NCBI RefSeq assembly: GCF_000576305.1 | Contig: NZ_BAVZ01000003.1 | Coordinates: forward strand, 335,530-399,529 | Source of the DNA: Paenibacillus pini JCM 16418 | Lineage (GTDB): Bacteria; Bacillota; Bacilli; Paenibacillales; Paenibacillaceae | DNA length: 64,000 bases | Direction: 5' to 3' | Shown: positions 35,460 through 45,318 of the stretch, piece after piece | Position numbering within the stretch: the first letter of the stretch is position 1 | Layout: the number at the start of each line of letters is the position of its first letter | The notes under the pieces: generated by a model | The model's input: only the letters and a program-made list of their open reading frames with translations | Database searches by the model: none | What the model was told of the DNA's origin: nothing | Translations under genes and position numbers: made by a program

Positions 35460-36521
35460 TTAATACTTAATCATATAAAGTGTTATTTCGTCACGATTAT
35501 GGAACAATTGCTTAGCGCTTTGAACCTGCATATCCACATGCTCAAAAGAACTGATAACATCATTAATAAGCGCCATTGGTTTTTTATGCATCAACTTCAC
35601 AGTAATGATAGCTGTACCTCCAGTACGTAGTGCAGGGAGCAGTTCGGTAACGAGCCTCACCATTTGTTTAGGACTCCAGCTCATATCACATACGAGTAAA
35701 TCAAATTCATGATCGCGAAACTTAACTTCTGAGGCATTTTTGCGTAGAATCTTCAGCGCGGGATTGCTCACCAACGACTCATGCATCAGTGCTGGATCAA
35801 CCGCTGTAACTTGTAGTCCTCTTTCTAGTAGGAATGAAGTCCAGCCTCCAGGTGCTGCTCCTATATCTAGCGCCTTGCGGAATGATTGAAAATCAATTCC
35901 AAAGCTTCGCTCAGCTTCAAGCAACTTAAATTTAGCTCTTGAGATCTGTCCATCTTCGCGTTGAAAGCGGACCGCTCCCCCGCTCCAATCAGAAAGATTA
36001 TTCTGTGGCTTAGATATTCCTGCATACAAAATATTGCCCGCCGCAAAGATAGAAATACACCACTCCGCATCTTGAAGCACGAAATCAGCTTGAAGCTCGG
36101 TTAAATGTGATTGGATCACTTCACGAAGACTTCCTGCGCTTTCTTCCCATAGACTATCATCAGATTTACGAACCTGCAGTGATACCTGTGCACCTTGTAA
36201 ATTCTGTTCTTTAAGCAAAATAGAACTAAGCTCTTTAAACCCCTCTTCAATATTGTCGATATTCACTTCCCAATCCACGGGCTGAATATGACGCAAAAAG
36301 ATAGGTGGATGATTCACAATCATTTCCAAAGCACGCTCTGGTTCAACCTGTAACGTAAGGAGAAAAACTTCACCTGACATGAGAACACGGCTTTTCAATG
36401 AACCAAATCGCCGACGAAGTTCTTCTTGTGCATACGGAGCGAAGCCATGATTGGCTGTGCAAACAAACTTCGACTCACCGATGATCTCCTCATTTTCGTT
36501 CATTACTTCAACATCATTCAA
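35460..36521 (-). CDS. FtsJ-like SAM-dependent methyltransferase (RlmM-like)
   Basis: A 353-residue protein with an N-terminal THUMP-like region and a C-terminal FtsJ/RrmJ-type Rossmann domain. The SAM motif is ALDIGAAPGGWTSFLLERG. The K-D-K-E tetrad of 2'-O RNA methyltransferases can be placed at AKFKLLEAE, VCDMSWSPKQ, IITVKLM and NRDEITLY. It probably methylates the ribose of 23S rRNA or another RNA. A TTG at 36521 with GGAGGG 8 nt upstream, located in the end of the ABC gene, is the likely start; the longer frame overlaps that gene. Confidence 0.82.
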   Translation of the reverse strand: MNDVEVMNENEEIIGESKFVCTANHGFAPYAQEELRRRFGSLKSRVLMSGEVFLLTLQVEPERALEMIVNHPPIFLRHIQPVDWEVNIDNIEEGFKELSSILLKEQNLQGAQVSLQVRKSDDSLWEESAGSLREVIQSHLTELQADFVLQDAEWCISIFAAGNILYAGISKPQNNLSDWSGGAVRFQREDGQISRAKFKLLEAERSFGIDFQSFRKALDIGAAPGGWTSFLLERGLQVTAVDPALMHESLVSNPALKILRKNASEVKFRDHEFDLLVCDMSWSPKQMVRLVTELLPALRTGGTAIITVKLMHKKPMALINDVISSFEHVDMQVQSAKQLFHNRDEITLYMIKY

Positions 36522-36526
36522 TTCCT

Positions 36527-37300
36527 TTACCCTCCAGAAGTCACTTTTATCCACGGACGTCCATTTTCCCAATCAAGCTCCACAGGAATATCGTAAGTCT
36601 TCATGATCATTTCTTTGGTCAACACCTGTTCTTTAGGTCCTGATCCAGCTATTTTACCACCACGTATCAGAGCTACGTGTGTGAATAATGGAACAATTTC
36701 TTCCACATGATGCGTTACATAAACGACAGTCACATCACGCTGACGCAACCGATCAACTTCATCTAGCATTTTCTCACGTTCATATAAATCAAGTCCTGCA
36801 CAAGGCTCGTCCATAATAAGCAGCTTCGGATCAGACATTAAGCAACGAGCAAGCATTACTTTCTTGCGTTCTCCTTGAGACAAAGTTCCAAGTGAATGAT
36901 TCACATGTCTACCTAAATTCATCTCTTGAAGCAGCTTTATTGCCTTTGCCTTCACTTCCTCAGGAATAGCCTGGTAGAAACGCAAATATGCATAGGCTCC
37001 TGTAGCTACAACTTCCCACACTGGATCTGAATGTGACATTTTATCCATAAGAGACGGACTGATGTAGCCAATCTGCTTACGGATTTCACGCACGTCTACT
37101 TGACCATATGTTTCGCCTAGCACTTTAATTTTGCCCTGACTTGGAAAAAGATAACCGGTTATCATTTCAAGAAGTGTGGTTTTACCGGAACCATTGCGGC
37201 CGAGAATAGCCCAGTTCTCACCAGCCTTAATGTTCAGCGATACATCATCCAAAATCAAATCTTCTTCACGACGTAAAGAAATATGCTCCATTGAAATCAT
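36527..37300 (-). CDS. ABC transporter ATP-binding protein, YlmA-like
   Basis: A single ABC ATPase domain of 257 residues: Walker A LGRNGSGKTT, signature LSQGERKK, Walker B LLIMDEPCAGLD and an H-loop YVTHHVEE, all intact. The sequence resembles B. subtilis YlmA. There is no permease gene in the operon. It overlaps the thioredoxin-like gene by 4 bp and supplies the ribosome binding site of the methyltransferase gene. Without a membrane partner its role is unclear. Confidence 0.85.
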   Translation of the reverse strand: MISMEHISLRREEDLILDDVSLNIKAGENWAILGRNGSGKTTLLEMITGYLFPSQGKIKVLGETYGQVDVREIRKQIGYISPSLMDKMSHSDPVWEVVATGAYAYLRFYQAIPEEVKAKAIKLLQEMNLGRHVNHSLGTLSQGERKKVMLARCLMSDPKLLIMDEPCAGLDLYEREKMLDEVDRLRQRDVTVVYVTHHVEEIVPLFTHVALIRGGKIAGSGPKEQVLTKEMIMKTYDIPVELDWENGRPWIKVTSGG

Positions 37301-37617
37301 ATGACCACTCTCCTTATTTCTTTCAGAAGCTCTTCAACTGACACCATATCATAGCGGATCGTTGGTTGCTGCTCTCTCTCTGAATCCACAACAAGTAATG
37401 CAGGGACACTGCTAATCTTATAGTCTTGAACAAGCTGGGGCATCATATTTACATCTGCATCGGCCACAATTCCAGGTGGAAGTAAGTGTTCAGCAACCTC
37501 AAGCATCCGTCTAGCCGCTTTGCATGTTCCGCATAATGGGGTGTAGAAATAGACCGCCAGAGGAGCTCCTTTCGTCTCTAACTCTACCAAGAGCTGCTTC
37601 TCGTCTAAGTTTCTCAT
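37297..37617 (-). CDS. Thioredoxin-family protein
   Basis: A thioredoxin fold of 106 residues with the redox motif CGTC (about residues 29-32, in TPLCGTCKAA) and the cis-Pro in SSVPALLVV. It has no signal peptide and so acts in the cytoplasm. CGTC rather than CGPC suggests a more oxidising or special-purpose thioredoxin. It is coupled to both neighbours by 4-bp overlaps, in an operon with a cREC protein and an ABC ATPase. Confidence 0.87.
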   Translation of the reverse strand: MRNLDEKQLLVELETKGAPLAVYFYTPLCGTCKAARRMLEVAEHLLPPGIVADADVNMMPQLVQDYKISSVPALLVVDSEREQQPTIRYDMVSVEELLKEIRRVVI

Positions 37618-37958
37618 ACGCCCTCATACTCCTCTGCTATCCGTTCTGCAACTTTTGCGGGCATTGGACCGTTATGCAAAATCATATATTCTGGCTTATG
37701 CTGATAGAGAAGCTCGTACATCTCTTTTTTGCCACACATGCTAGATGTATGTAAATATACCTCTCGCGGAAAAAGCCCCTGATTAATCATTTGTGTTACC
37801 ACGTCCCGACCTGTTACCCCGCTAGGTCCTAAATCATAATCCAAGGATAGAATATCTACCTCTTCTAACTGTAACGCCATCAGGCATTCGTCAGCATTAC
37901 GTGCTAACTTAAACCCTTTGGGGCAACGACGGTAATCATCCAGATATAAATGAATCAC
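37614..37958 (-). CDS. Cyclic-phosphate processing receiver (cREC)-like protein
   Basis: A stand-alone receiver-like domain of 114 residues. It begins LYLDDYRRCPKGF, has LSLDYDLGPSGVTGRDV with the receiver-type Asp, and a conserved HTSS segment. This wording fits the cREC family, predicted in comparative-genomics work to act in processing cyclic-phosphate RNA ends. No output domain is present. It is linked by a 4-bp overlap to the thioredoxin-like gene and follows nfo closely. Biochemical activity is not established. Confidence 0.7.
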   Translation of the reverse strand: MIHLYLDDYRRCPKGFKLARNADECLMALQLEEVDILSLDYDLGPSGVTGRDVVTQMINQGLFPREVYLHTSSMCGKKEMYELLYQHKPEYMILHNGPMPAKVAERIAEEYEGV

Positions 37959-37982
37959 AGCGATCCCCTCCTCACTCTTACT

Positions 37983-38837
37983 CTACTCTAACCAACAATT
38001 CACTTTTGAGATATCTTCTCTGTGTGTACCATCTTCTCCCGCTTCCGTTTCCATTACAATTGGAATCCCACTAAACTCGCGATAAGAAAGAAGGCTTTTA
38101 AAAGCTTCGTCACCGATATACCCTTGGCCAATGCGAGCGTGACGATCTTTTCCCATACCCAAAGGATACTTCGAGTCATTCAGATGTACAGCATCAAGGT
38201 TCTCCCAATACCCAAGGGCCTGGCCTTTCTCTATCATCTGTTCGGTCTTAGAAGGATCCCATGTCCCAGAAGCAAATGCATGACAGGTATCCAAGCAAAA
38301 TCCGATTTTCTCCGGATATTGACTTAGCGAGCGGATTTGCACCAACTCTTCAAGCGTAATTCCCATCGAACCGGGTAATCCCGCCTGGTTTTCCAATAAA
38401 ATTTTGGTTTTACCATTCCAAGTTGCTAATACCTCATTAAGACATTGTATTATATTTTTATATCCTTGTAATGGGTCCTTGCTTTTGAAATGTCCAAAAT
38501 GCACAATAATCCCTACCGAACCGCAAGCTTCCGCTATCATCAGATCATTCATCAGAGACATAATCGTGAGCTCATATAGTTCTCTTCCATGCCCTTCACC
38601 TGCAGCTATATTCACAGGGTACGGTGTATGTGCAATGCTAAGGAGTCCTTTTTGTTTGCAAAATAACAAGCAGTCCGCAGCAGCATGACCATCCAGATCT
38701 TTAATATGCAGGCTGCGCGGATTTTTAGGAAAATATTGAAACGATCTTGCGCCCATGTCCCATGCACGGCGGGCTGCTCTCCCGTAGCCCCCGCGGGTGC
38801 TCACATGGCATCCGATCATGTATTGCTTACTGCTCAT
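37983..38837 (-). CDS. nfo: Endonuclease IV (AP endonuclease)
   Basis: Cuts DNA 5' to abasic sites in base-excision repair. The 284-residue TIM-barrel protein has the family's metal ligands in GCHVS, HFGHF, LLENQAG, FCLDTCHAFASG, HLNDSKYPLGMGKDRH and VMETEAG. It overlaps mutM by 11 bp, giving a glycosylase plus AP-endonuclease pair that acts in successive steps of one pathway. Confidence 0.93.
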   Translation of the reverse strand: MSSKQYMIGCHVSTRGGYGRAARRAWDMGARSFQYFPKNPRSLHIKDLDGHAAADCLLFCKQKGLLSIAHTPYPVNIAAGEGHGRELYELTIMSLMNDLMIAEACGSVGIIVHFGHFKSKDPLQGYKNIIQCLNEVLATWNGKTKILLENQAGLPGSMGITLEELVQIRSLSQYPEKIGFCLDTCHAFASGTWDPSKTEQMIEKGQALGYWENLDAVHLNDSKYPLGMGKDRHARIGQGYIGDEAFKSLLSYREFSGIPIVMETEAGEDGTHREDISKVNCWLE

Positions 38838-39642
38838 GCTGGCATGACGGACAGAAAAATGCTTTTCGTCCGTTCAGTTCCACTTTATTCACCACACCGT
38901 CACAACGGTAGCAGGATTCCCCTTCACGATCATAAACTTTACACTTATCATCGTATTTACCTGTCAGTTCATCACCTTCCATAAAAGGTGCTTCCATATA
39001 TCCGCCACCATCTAGCGCTTCGCGCAAAACAGATTGGATGCTATCGTATAGACGATTTACTGCTTCGTCAGGCAAGTCCTGAACTTTAGATGCTGGCAAC
39101 AATTTAGCTTCGTAAGCAATTTCATCTGCATAACAGTTACCAATACCAGCGATGACATGTTGATTCACTAGCGTCGTTTTCAATGAACCGCGGCGCCCCT
39201 TCATCAAACCTGCGAAACGTTCACGAGTCATTCGGCGATCAAGCGGTTCAGGTCCAAGGGGTGCAACAATTTCTTCCACTTCTTTAGCAGTGAGCAGATG
39301 CAAATAACCAAGTCGTAGTCCAATAAAATAGAGAGTATGCTCCCCGAAAGAAATCTCGACTTGAGTGCTGCGCTTAGGGCGATCCTCTTCTGTTCCATAA
39401 TATAAAATTCCACCAAGCATTAAATGTAGAAGAAGTCTACGGCCATTATTCAAATGAAAAATAAGGTGTTTCGCACGGCGTTCAACGAAAATTGTCCGTA
39501 ATCCTAACAGTTCTTTTTCAAAATCCTCAGTTTGAATATTAATGGATTTCTCACGGTTGACAACAACCTTTGTAATTGGCTGATTTATAATTTGAACCGA
39601 AAGCAATCTTCGGTAATTTTCCATTTCCGGCAATTCCGGCAT
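38827..39642 (-). CDS. mutM: Formamidopyrimidine-DNA glycosylase (Fpg/MutM family)
   Basis: A bifunctional glycosylase/lyase of 271 residues that removes oxidised purines. The catalytic N-terminus is MPELPEMENY (Pro2, Glu3). The helix-two-turn-helix is in GIGNCYADEI, and the C-terminal zinc finger CYRC...CPSC ends the protein. The central LHLMLGG is also typical. Some residues differ from the best-known Fpg proteins (MENY for VET), so a Nei-like preference cannot be excluded. It precedes nfo with an 11-bp overlap. Confidence 0.88.
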   Translation of the reverse strand: MPELPEMENYRRLLSVQIINQPITKVVVNREKSINIQTEDFEKELLGLRTIFVERRAKHLIFHLNNGRRLLLHLMLGGILYYGTEEDRPKRSTQVEISFGEHTLYFIGLRLGYLHLLTAKEVEEIVAPLGPEPLDRRMTRERFAGLMKGRRGSLKTTLVNQHVIAGIGNCYADEIAYEAKLLPASKVQDLPDEAVNRLYDSIQSVLREALDGGGYMEAPFMEGDELTGKYDDKCKVYDREGESCYRCDGVVNKVELNGRKAFFCPSCQHEQ

Positions 39643-39694
39643 ATGTTTATCAATCCTTTCATGTCATGAAGTAATCCAATATCGGAGATGTATT

Positions 39695-40501
39695 TTAAGG
39701 ACAAAGTAAGGCTATAAGTTCTTGAAGATCCGTACATACGTGATTTGGGGATACGCCGGCTGCATCAATATGAGACTGCATATTATCCTTCGTAGTCAAA
39801 CCAGTAAGAACTAGAACGGTCTCGCAGCCCGCTGCTGCTCCCGCGGCAATATCTGTCCGCATATTGTCACCAATGACAATGGCCTGAGTGGGCGTAAGAT
39901 GTAGACGTTCAAGAGCATAATTCATAAGATGACTTGCGGGTTTACCAATGACAATCGGTTCAACTCCACTCGCAGCCTGTATCGAGGCACTCAAAGAACC
40001 TGCACCTGGTACGAGCCCATCGTCAGAGGGTAATTGCAAATCGGGATTCGTAAGTATATATGTTGCACCTTCCCGAATCCAGCGCACGGCGCCAGCGAGT
40101 GATTGATAATTAAAAGATCTATCGATGCCTTGAACAACATATTGAGGTGAATCCGTCACCAATTTTAGACCGGCTGAGATCAAGGCATTCCTTAATCCAT
40201 CTTCTCCTAGCATAGCCACTCGAGCGCCTGGGGATTCTTCGGCAATGTACCTTGCCGCAGCTAGAGAGGAAGTGCAGACATCTTCAGGTGTCGCAGGGAT
40301 TCCCATTGAACATAGATGAGATGCAACATCAATAGGTGTTTTGGATGAATTATTCGTAACAAAGGCATACGGAATTTGATGTTCTTTTAACTGATGAATC
40401 AAAATATCTGCTCCAGAAATCATATGTTTTCCGTGATATAATGTGCCATCCAGATCAATTAAAAGTCCCTTAGATTCGGCGTAATTACTGGTGCTATTCA
40501 T
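39695..40501 (-). CDS. HAD-IIA family sugar-phosphatase (NagD/AraL/YutF type)
   Basis: A HAD-IIA phosphatase of 268 residues. Motif I is LIDLDGTLYHG, motif II FVTNNSSK, the motif III Lys is in VIGKPASH and motif IV is IVIGDNMRTDI. The C2-type cap lies between motifs II and III. AGAGGT lies upstream of the ATG at 40501. It is followed by mutM after 52 bp. Likely removes phosphate from small sugar phosphates or glycerol phosphate; exact substrate unknown. Confidence 0.9.
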   Translation of the reverse strand: MNSTSNYAESKGLLIDLDGTLYHGKHMISGADILIHQLKEHQIPYAFVTNNSSKTPIDVASHLCSMGIPATPEDVCTSSLAAARYIAEESPGARVAMLGEDGLRNALISAGLKLVTDSPQYVVQGIDRSFNYQSLAGAVRWIREGATYILTNPDLQLPSDDGLVPGAGSLSASIQAASGVEPIVIGKPASHLMNYALERLHLTPTQAIVIGDNMRTDIAAGAAAGCETVLVLTGLTTKDNMQSHIDAAGVSPNHVCTDLQELIALLCP

Positions 40502-40570
40502 ATTTGAGTTACCTCTTTCGCTAGCTTACATTTTCTGATTTCTTGGAAATAAACAATAATAGCTTGTTTC

Positions 40571-40600
40571 ATTGTAAAAGAAAAGGAAGGAACGTGGCAA
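40571..40600 (-). promoter_or_regulatory. Probable promoter of the HAD-IIA/mutM/nfo operon
   Basis: TTGCCA and TACAAT with an 18-bp spacer point towards the HAD-IIA gene, about 70 bp upstream of its start. Confidence 0.4.
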
Positions 40601-40751
40601 TACGTATCCACCATTACCGTCATGAGGCGACCACTTCAACATTTTTCTCCCGAAGTTCGTCAAATTCCCATAAGCTAGCGTTCCCCAATACGTACAATGT
40701 TGATGTCTTCTGTCTATTCCTGCGCTTTCCCGGAAAATAATTAAGGAAATA

Positions 40752-41677
40752 TCAGTTTCTTTTCACCGGAATTGAACTGAATTCTTCAGCTAATAACGTG
40801 TTCTGAAACACATTTTTTGCTTCTACCAACAAGGGTTGCAGTTGCTCCATATCTTTATATCTTGAACTGAAATGGGTCAGAACTAACTCCTTAGCATTCG
40901 CTAATTGAGCGGCTTCTGCCGCTTGTAATGCAGTACTGTGATAATAATTGTGAGCTGTAATCTGCAGATCATGCATGAACGTGGCTTCATGGACAAGTAG
41001 GTCTGCGTTCTGCGCAAGCTCAATAATATTGGAACAAGGACGCGTGTCTCCAAGAATAGTGACAATCCTGCCACGTTTTGGTGCTCCCAATACATCTGCC
41101 GGATGCAATTGTTTACCGTTACCTAAATCAATACTTTCGCCCCGTTTGAGACGTCCATAGGCTGGTCCTGGCTTAAGTCCATATGTAGCAAGACGTTTTA
41201 GATCTAGCTACCCGCCTTATCCTTCTCCACCACTCGATAACCATAGCTGTCAATCCGGTGTTCTAATTTCAGTGATTCCACTTTAACCTCATCATCTTCA
41301 TAGATCATTCCGCCTTCATGTTCTACCACAGTCCACTCATATTCCATACGAGACTGGCTTATATTTAGCGATGTCTCCAAAAATGATTTCAGACCCGGGG
41401 GTCCAAATACCGTGAGAGGTGTTGTTCCTCCTTGGTTTGAGCGGCTTGACATTAATCCTGGCAACCCAAAGATGTGGTCACCATGCAGATGGGTTATCCA
41501 TATATGTTCCAGCTTACTAAGCTTTAATGAAGATCGCAGAATTTGATGCTGTGTACCTTCTCCGCAGTCAAATAACCAGAACGTGCGGCGTTCCTCAAAC
41601 ATACGTAGTGCCATTGAAGTCACATTACGTTGTAAGGAAGGAGTACCTGCATTTGTTCCCAAAAATTCAAGTTCCAT
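40752..41677 (-). pseudogene. rnz: Ribonuclease Z, interrupted by a one-base frameshift
   Basis: RNase Z trims the 3' end of tRNA precursors. Start ATG 41677 has AAGGTG 6 nt upstream. The first frame (to 41204) has the metal motif THLHGDHIFGLPG and ends KDKAGS-stop. The second, from about 41202 to 40752, continues LDLKRLATYGLKPGPAYG and carries GDTRPC, HEATF and LTHFSSRY. The junction GGTAGCTAGATC lacks one base; adding it gives GRLDLKRL. RNase Z is essential in B. subtilis, so the break is more likely a sequence error than true loss. About 308 residues when repaired. Confidence 0.87.
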
Positions 41678-41707
41678 TGCCGTCACCTTCTTTCCAAGTA
41701 AGCCAGC

Positions 41708-41731
41708 AAAAAACCCCCGATATGTCGGAGG
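41708..41731 (-). terminator. Terminator of metH
   Basis: On the minus strand CCTCCGA pairs with TCGGGGG (one wobble), with a 4-nt loop, followed by TTTTTT. It lies about 40 bp past the metH stop and just upstream of rnz. Confidence 0.8.
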
Positions 41732-41769
41732 ATTTATGCTGGCATCATTCAAATTAAATCTTCACTTTA

Positions 41770-44700
41770 TTATTTTACTTTATCCACATTAAAATAACGA
41801 GCTTCCGGATGACTGAACACCATCGCGGAGACAGATGCTTCCGGTTCCATCATGAAACCTTCGGTCAGTTCTACACCAATATCCTCAGGATTCATGAGCT
41901 TAAATAGAGGTGCTTGATCCTCAAGATCAGGACAAGCAGGATAACCGAACGATACACGAATCCCCTGATAACGAGCACCATGGCGCTGTTTCATCGTCAT
42001 ATCTGCTGGATCTGAGAACCCCCAGGTATCACGCATCATATGATGCACGCGTTCAGCTAATGCCTCTGCTGTCTCGAGCGCAACGGATTGAAGGACATGG
42101 GAGCGTAAGTAATCTCCCTTATCCTTCCACACGGACGATAACTCCGATATTCCCTTACCTGCTGTCACAACTAGGAAACCAACATAATCCATAACGCCAC
42201 TGTCTACAGATTTCAAGAAATCAGCAAGACAAAGATAAGGTACTACCTGTTGACGCGGGAATGTAAAGGTATGAAGTATCTGCGTGGTGTCTTCTGGATT
42301 GTAAATCAAAATTTGATCTCCTTGAGACTGCGCAGGAAAGAAACGATACATACCATTGGCTTGAATAATGCCATCCCGTGTCGCTTGACCTATTACTTCG
42401 TCTACAACTTCCTTAAGGTCAACAGCCCGTTTGTCATTCTCTGCCAGCAAGTTTTCAACTGAACCTTTCAGTCCAAGATGATGACCTAGCAACATTTGCA
42501 TATTCATATATGGAACAATATGTGATATTGGATAATTTTTAATAACATGTCTTTCTAAGTCCGGCGGAAGATAAACTGGAGCTTCCATAGAAATGTTTGA
42601 TCTAGCAGGTATATCCGCCACTGCAACAGGAGCTACTTTTACAGTTTCGGATGCCATAGCTTCAAGCTCTGCATTCATTTCATCCAACATCACATCACGC
42701 TGATCCGGATTCATTAGCTTATTCGCTATATCTAGACCATCCATAGCATCTTTAGCATATACAACCATACCGTTATATTCCGGACGAATACGTGTACGTG
42801 TGAATTTACGAGTTAGTGCTGCGCCTCCAACCATAATCGGAATGTCTACACCCGCACTTTTTAAGTCCTGTGCAGTAATGACCATCTGTTGAGCAGATTT
42901 CACCAGCAGACCAGACAAGCCAATTAAATCAGCCTTTTCACGTCGATAGGCTTCAATAATCGCTTCTGGTGGTACTTTTATACCCAAATTGACAATTTGA
43001 TAACCATTGTTAGATAGTATAATTTCTACCAAGTTCTTACCAATATCATGTACATCACCTTTAACTGTAGCAAGTAACATTTTACCCTTCACTGAAGTTT
43101 CATTCTTCTCCATAAAAGGCTCGAGATATGTTACGGATGCTTTCATGACTTCGGCACTTTGCAATACTTCAGCAACAATGAGCTCATTATTATTGAACAA
43201 ACGCCCAACTTCAGTCATGCCTGCCATTAGTGGACCATTAATAATCTCTAATGCACCATATTTTTGCATTGCAGCATCCAAATCAGGCATCAATCCCTCT
43301 TTGGTACCCTCCACAACATATGTAGCTAGACGCTCTTCGAGTGATAAATTCGAAATTTTCTCTTTCTTCTCAATCTTCTTATCACGGAAAGCAGCCACAA
43401 ATGCAGCCAAGGTCTCCCCATCCGTCCGATAGATTAGATCCTCCGCCAGTTTACGATCTTCCTCTGAGATAGAGGCGTAGCGCTCCAGCTTCTCTGTATT
43501 TACAATCGCATAATCTAAGCCAGCTTTAGTACATTCGTACAAGTAGACGGAGTTCAGAACTTCACGTCCTGCTTCAGGTAAACCAAAGGATACATTACTA
43601 ATACCGAGAATCGTATGACACTTAGGCAGCGCCTCTTTAATCAAACGGATTCCTTCAATTGTTTCCTTAGCAGATCCGATATACTGCTCATCCCCTGTAC
43701 CTACCGGGAAAACCAACGTATCAAAAATAATATCTTCCGCATTTATACCATATTTATTTACAAGCAAATCATGGGATCGTATTGCTACACTTAATTTATC
43801 CTCACGCTTAATAGCCTGTCCTGTTTCATCAATTGTACCTACAACCACCGCTGCACCGTATTTATGAATTAGTGGAGTAACCTTCTCAAATTTATCTTCG
43901 CCATCTTCAAGGTTAATGGAGTTAATTATCGCTTTACCTTGAGAATACTTCAGAGCAAGATCAATAACGGCAGGATCTGTGGTATCAATCATAAGGGGTA
44001 CTTTGACTTTTTTCACAACAAGCTCTAGGAACTGTTTCACATCTTCCGCTTCTTCACGGTCTGGATCTTGAACACATACATCGATAACATGTGCCCCGCT
44101 CTTAACCTGTGCACGTGCAATTTCAGAAGCTTCTTCAAACTTACCTTCTACAATTAAGCGTTTGAATTTACGGGAACCTAGTACATTTGTACGTTCTCCT
44201 ACCATGTAGGGCCGGTTCTCTGATTCAATATAAATCGGTTCAATACCAGATAGCGCAGGGGGATGTCCAGCACTAGGCTTGCGTGGTTCGAACTTCGCAA
44301 GAGCATCTGTCATTGCACGGATATGCGCAGGAGTTGTACCACAGCAACCTCCAGCAATATTCAACCAGCCCTGCTCTGCAAAAGCTACCATTTTATTCGT
44401 AAGTGATTCTGGAGATTCGTGATAATGACCATTTTCATCCGGAAGACCGGCATTTGGATAACAGCTTATTGCTGTCGTCGCCATAGCAGATAAAGATCGT
44501 ATATGATCTCGCATAAACTCTGGACCTGTCGCACAGTTTAGACCAACCGAAATTGGATTTAAATGCTCTAGTGATATGTAAAAAGCTTCAATATTTTGAC
44601 CCGCAAGCGTAGTACCCATCGGTTCAATTGTACCTGAAATCATAATAGGTAGCGTCTTACCTGTACTCTCAAAAGCATTATGAATTGCTATACTTCCTGC

Positions 44701-45213
44701 TTTTACATTCAATGTATCTTGACTTGTTTCCAGCAAAAGAGCATCAACTTCGCCCTCAATTAAGGCAAGCGCCTGCTCTTCATAACTTACAACTAATTCA
44801 TCAAAAGTTACGCCACCCGTCACAGATAATGTCTTCGTTGTAGGTCCCATTGCGCCAATAACAAACCTCGGTTTATCAGGAGTATTAAATTTATCTACAG
44901 CAGCACGAGCAATTTGCGCAGCTTTTAAGTTGATTTCATATGCTTTTTCCGGTATATCGTATTCTGCCAACACGACAGATGCCGCGCCAAACGTATTGGT
45001 TTCTATCAAATCAGCGCCTGATTCCAAATAAGCTTCATGGATATCTTGGATTACATCCGGACGCGTAATCACTAACATTTCGTTACATCCTTCGAGCTCC
45101 TCCCCACCAAAATCCTCGGGGCCTAATTCTACCTGCTGGATCATTGTGCCCATAGCACCATCTAGAATCAATATTCGTTCTTTCAAAGCTTCTTGTAAGC
45201 TAGGCATATTCAT
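41770..45213 (-). CDS. metH: Cobalamin-dependent methionine synthase
   Basis: Transfers a methyl group from methyltetrahydrofolate to homocysteine through B12. The full 1147 residues show all modules in order. The homocysteine domain has zinc Cys 227, 290 and 291 (GLNCATG, GGCCGTTP). The pterin domain begins near VGERTNVLGS. The B12 cap and B12 domain carry the cobalt ligand His722 in DVHDIGKN. The C-terminal reactivation domain has GYPACPDL. GGGGGGAG lies 5 nt before the ATG. No S-box or B12 riboswitch was recognised in the 168-bp upstream region, which is shared with divergent mtnD. Confidence 0.97.
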   Translation of the reverse strand: MNMPSLQEALKERILILDGAMGTMIQQVELGPEDFGGEELEGCNEMLVITRPDVIQDIHEAYLESGADLIETNTFGAASVVLAEYDIPEKAYEINLKAAQIARAAVDKFNTPDKPRFVIGAMGPTTKTLSVTGGVTFDELVVSYEEQALALIEGEVDALLLETSQDTLNVKAGSIAIHNAFESTGKTLPIMISGTIEPMGTTLAGQNIEAFYISLEHLNPISVGLNCATGPEFMRDHIRSLSAMATTAISCYPNAGLPDENGHYHESPESLTNKMVAFAEQGWLNIAGGCCGTTPAHIRAMTDALAKFEPRKPSAGHPPALSGIEPIYIESENRPYMVGERTNVLGSRKFKRLIVEGKFEEASEIARAQVKSGAHVIDVCVQDPDREEAEDVKQFLELVVKKVKVPLMIDTTDPAVIDLALKYSQGKAIINSINLEDGEDKFEKVTPLIHKYGAAVVVGTIDETGQAIKREDKLSVAIRSHDLLVNKYGINAEDIIFDTLVFPVGTGDEQYIGSAKETIEGIRLIKEALPKCHTILGISNVSFGLPEAGREVLNSVYLYECTKAGLDYAIVNTEKLERYASISEEDRKLAEDLIYRTDGETLAAFVAAFRDKKIEKKEKISNLSLEERLATYVVEGTKEGLMPDLDAAMQKYGALEIINGPLMAGMTEVGRLFNNNELIVAEVLQSAEVMKASVTYLEPFMEKNETSVKGKMLLATVKGDVHDIGKNLVEIILSNNGYQIVNLGIKVPPEAIIEAYRREKADLIGLSGLLVKSAQQMVITAQDLKSAGVDIPIMVGGAALTRKFTRTRIRPEYNGMVVYAKDAMDGLDIANKLMNPDQRDVMLDEMNAELEAMASETVKVAPVAVADIPARSNISMEAPVYLPPDLERHVIKNYPISHIVPYMNMQMLLGHHLGLKGSVENLLAENDKRAVDLKEVVDEVIGQATRDGIIQANGMYRFFPAQSQGDQILIYNPEDTTQILHTFTFPRQQVVPYLCLADFLKSVDSGVMDYVGFLVVTAGKGISELSSVWKDKGDYLRSHVLQSVALETAEALAERVHHMMRDTWGFSDPADMTMKQRHGARYQGIRVSFGYPACPDLEDQAPLFKLMNPEDIGVELTEGFMMEPEASVSAMVFSHPEARYFNVDKVK

Positions 45214-45318
45214 CTATACTCCCCCCAGAAAAACGTTAAATCTAAGTTTAACAGAATGTTTCCTATTAGAAAAGCATTAGAAATGCTGTTCTGACGTGCA
45301 TTCCACGCATAAAACGGA

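Noticed and set aside
40502..40751. Short minus-strand frames (for example LYVLGNASLWEFDELREKN, and another with ATG at 40623 ending in ATGA at the HAD-IIA start)
   Set aside because: Each is under 45 codons without a convincing ribosome binding site. The ATGA overlap is explained by the HAD-IIA ribosome binding site, and the region contains a likely promoter.
43007..43432. A 141-codon plus-strand frame inside metH
   Set aside because: It is the antisense shadow of the well-conserved MetH coding frame.
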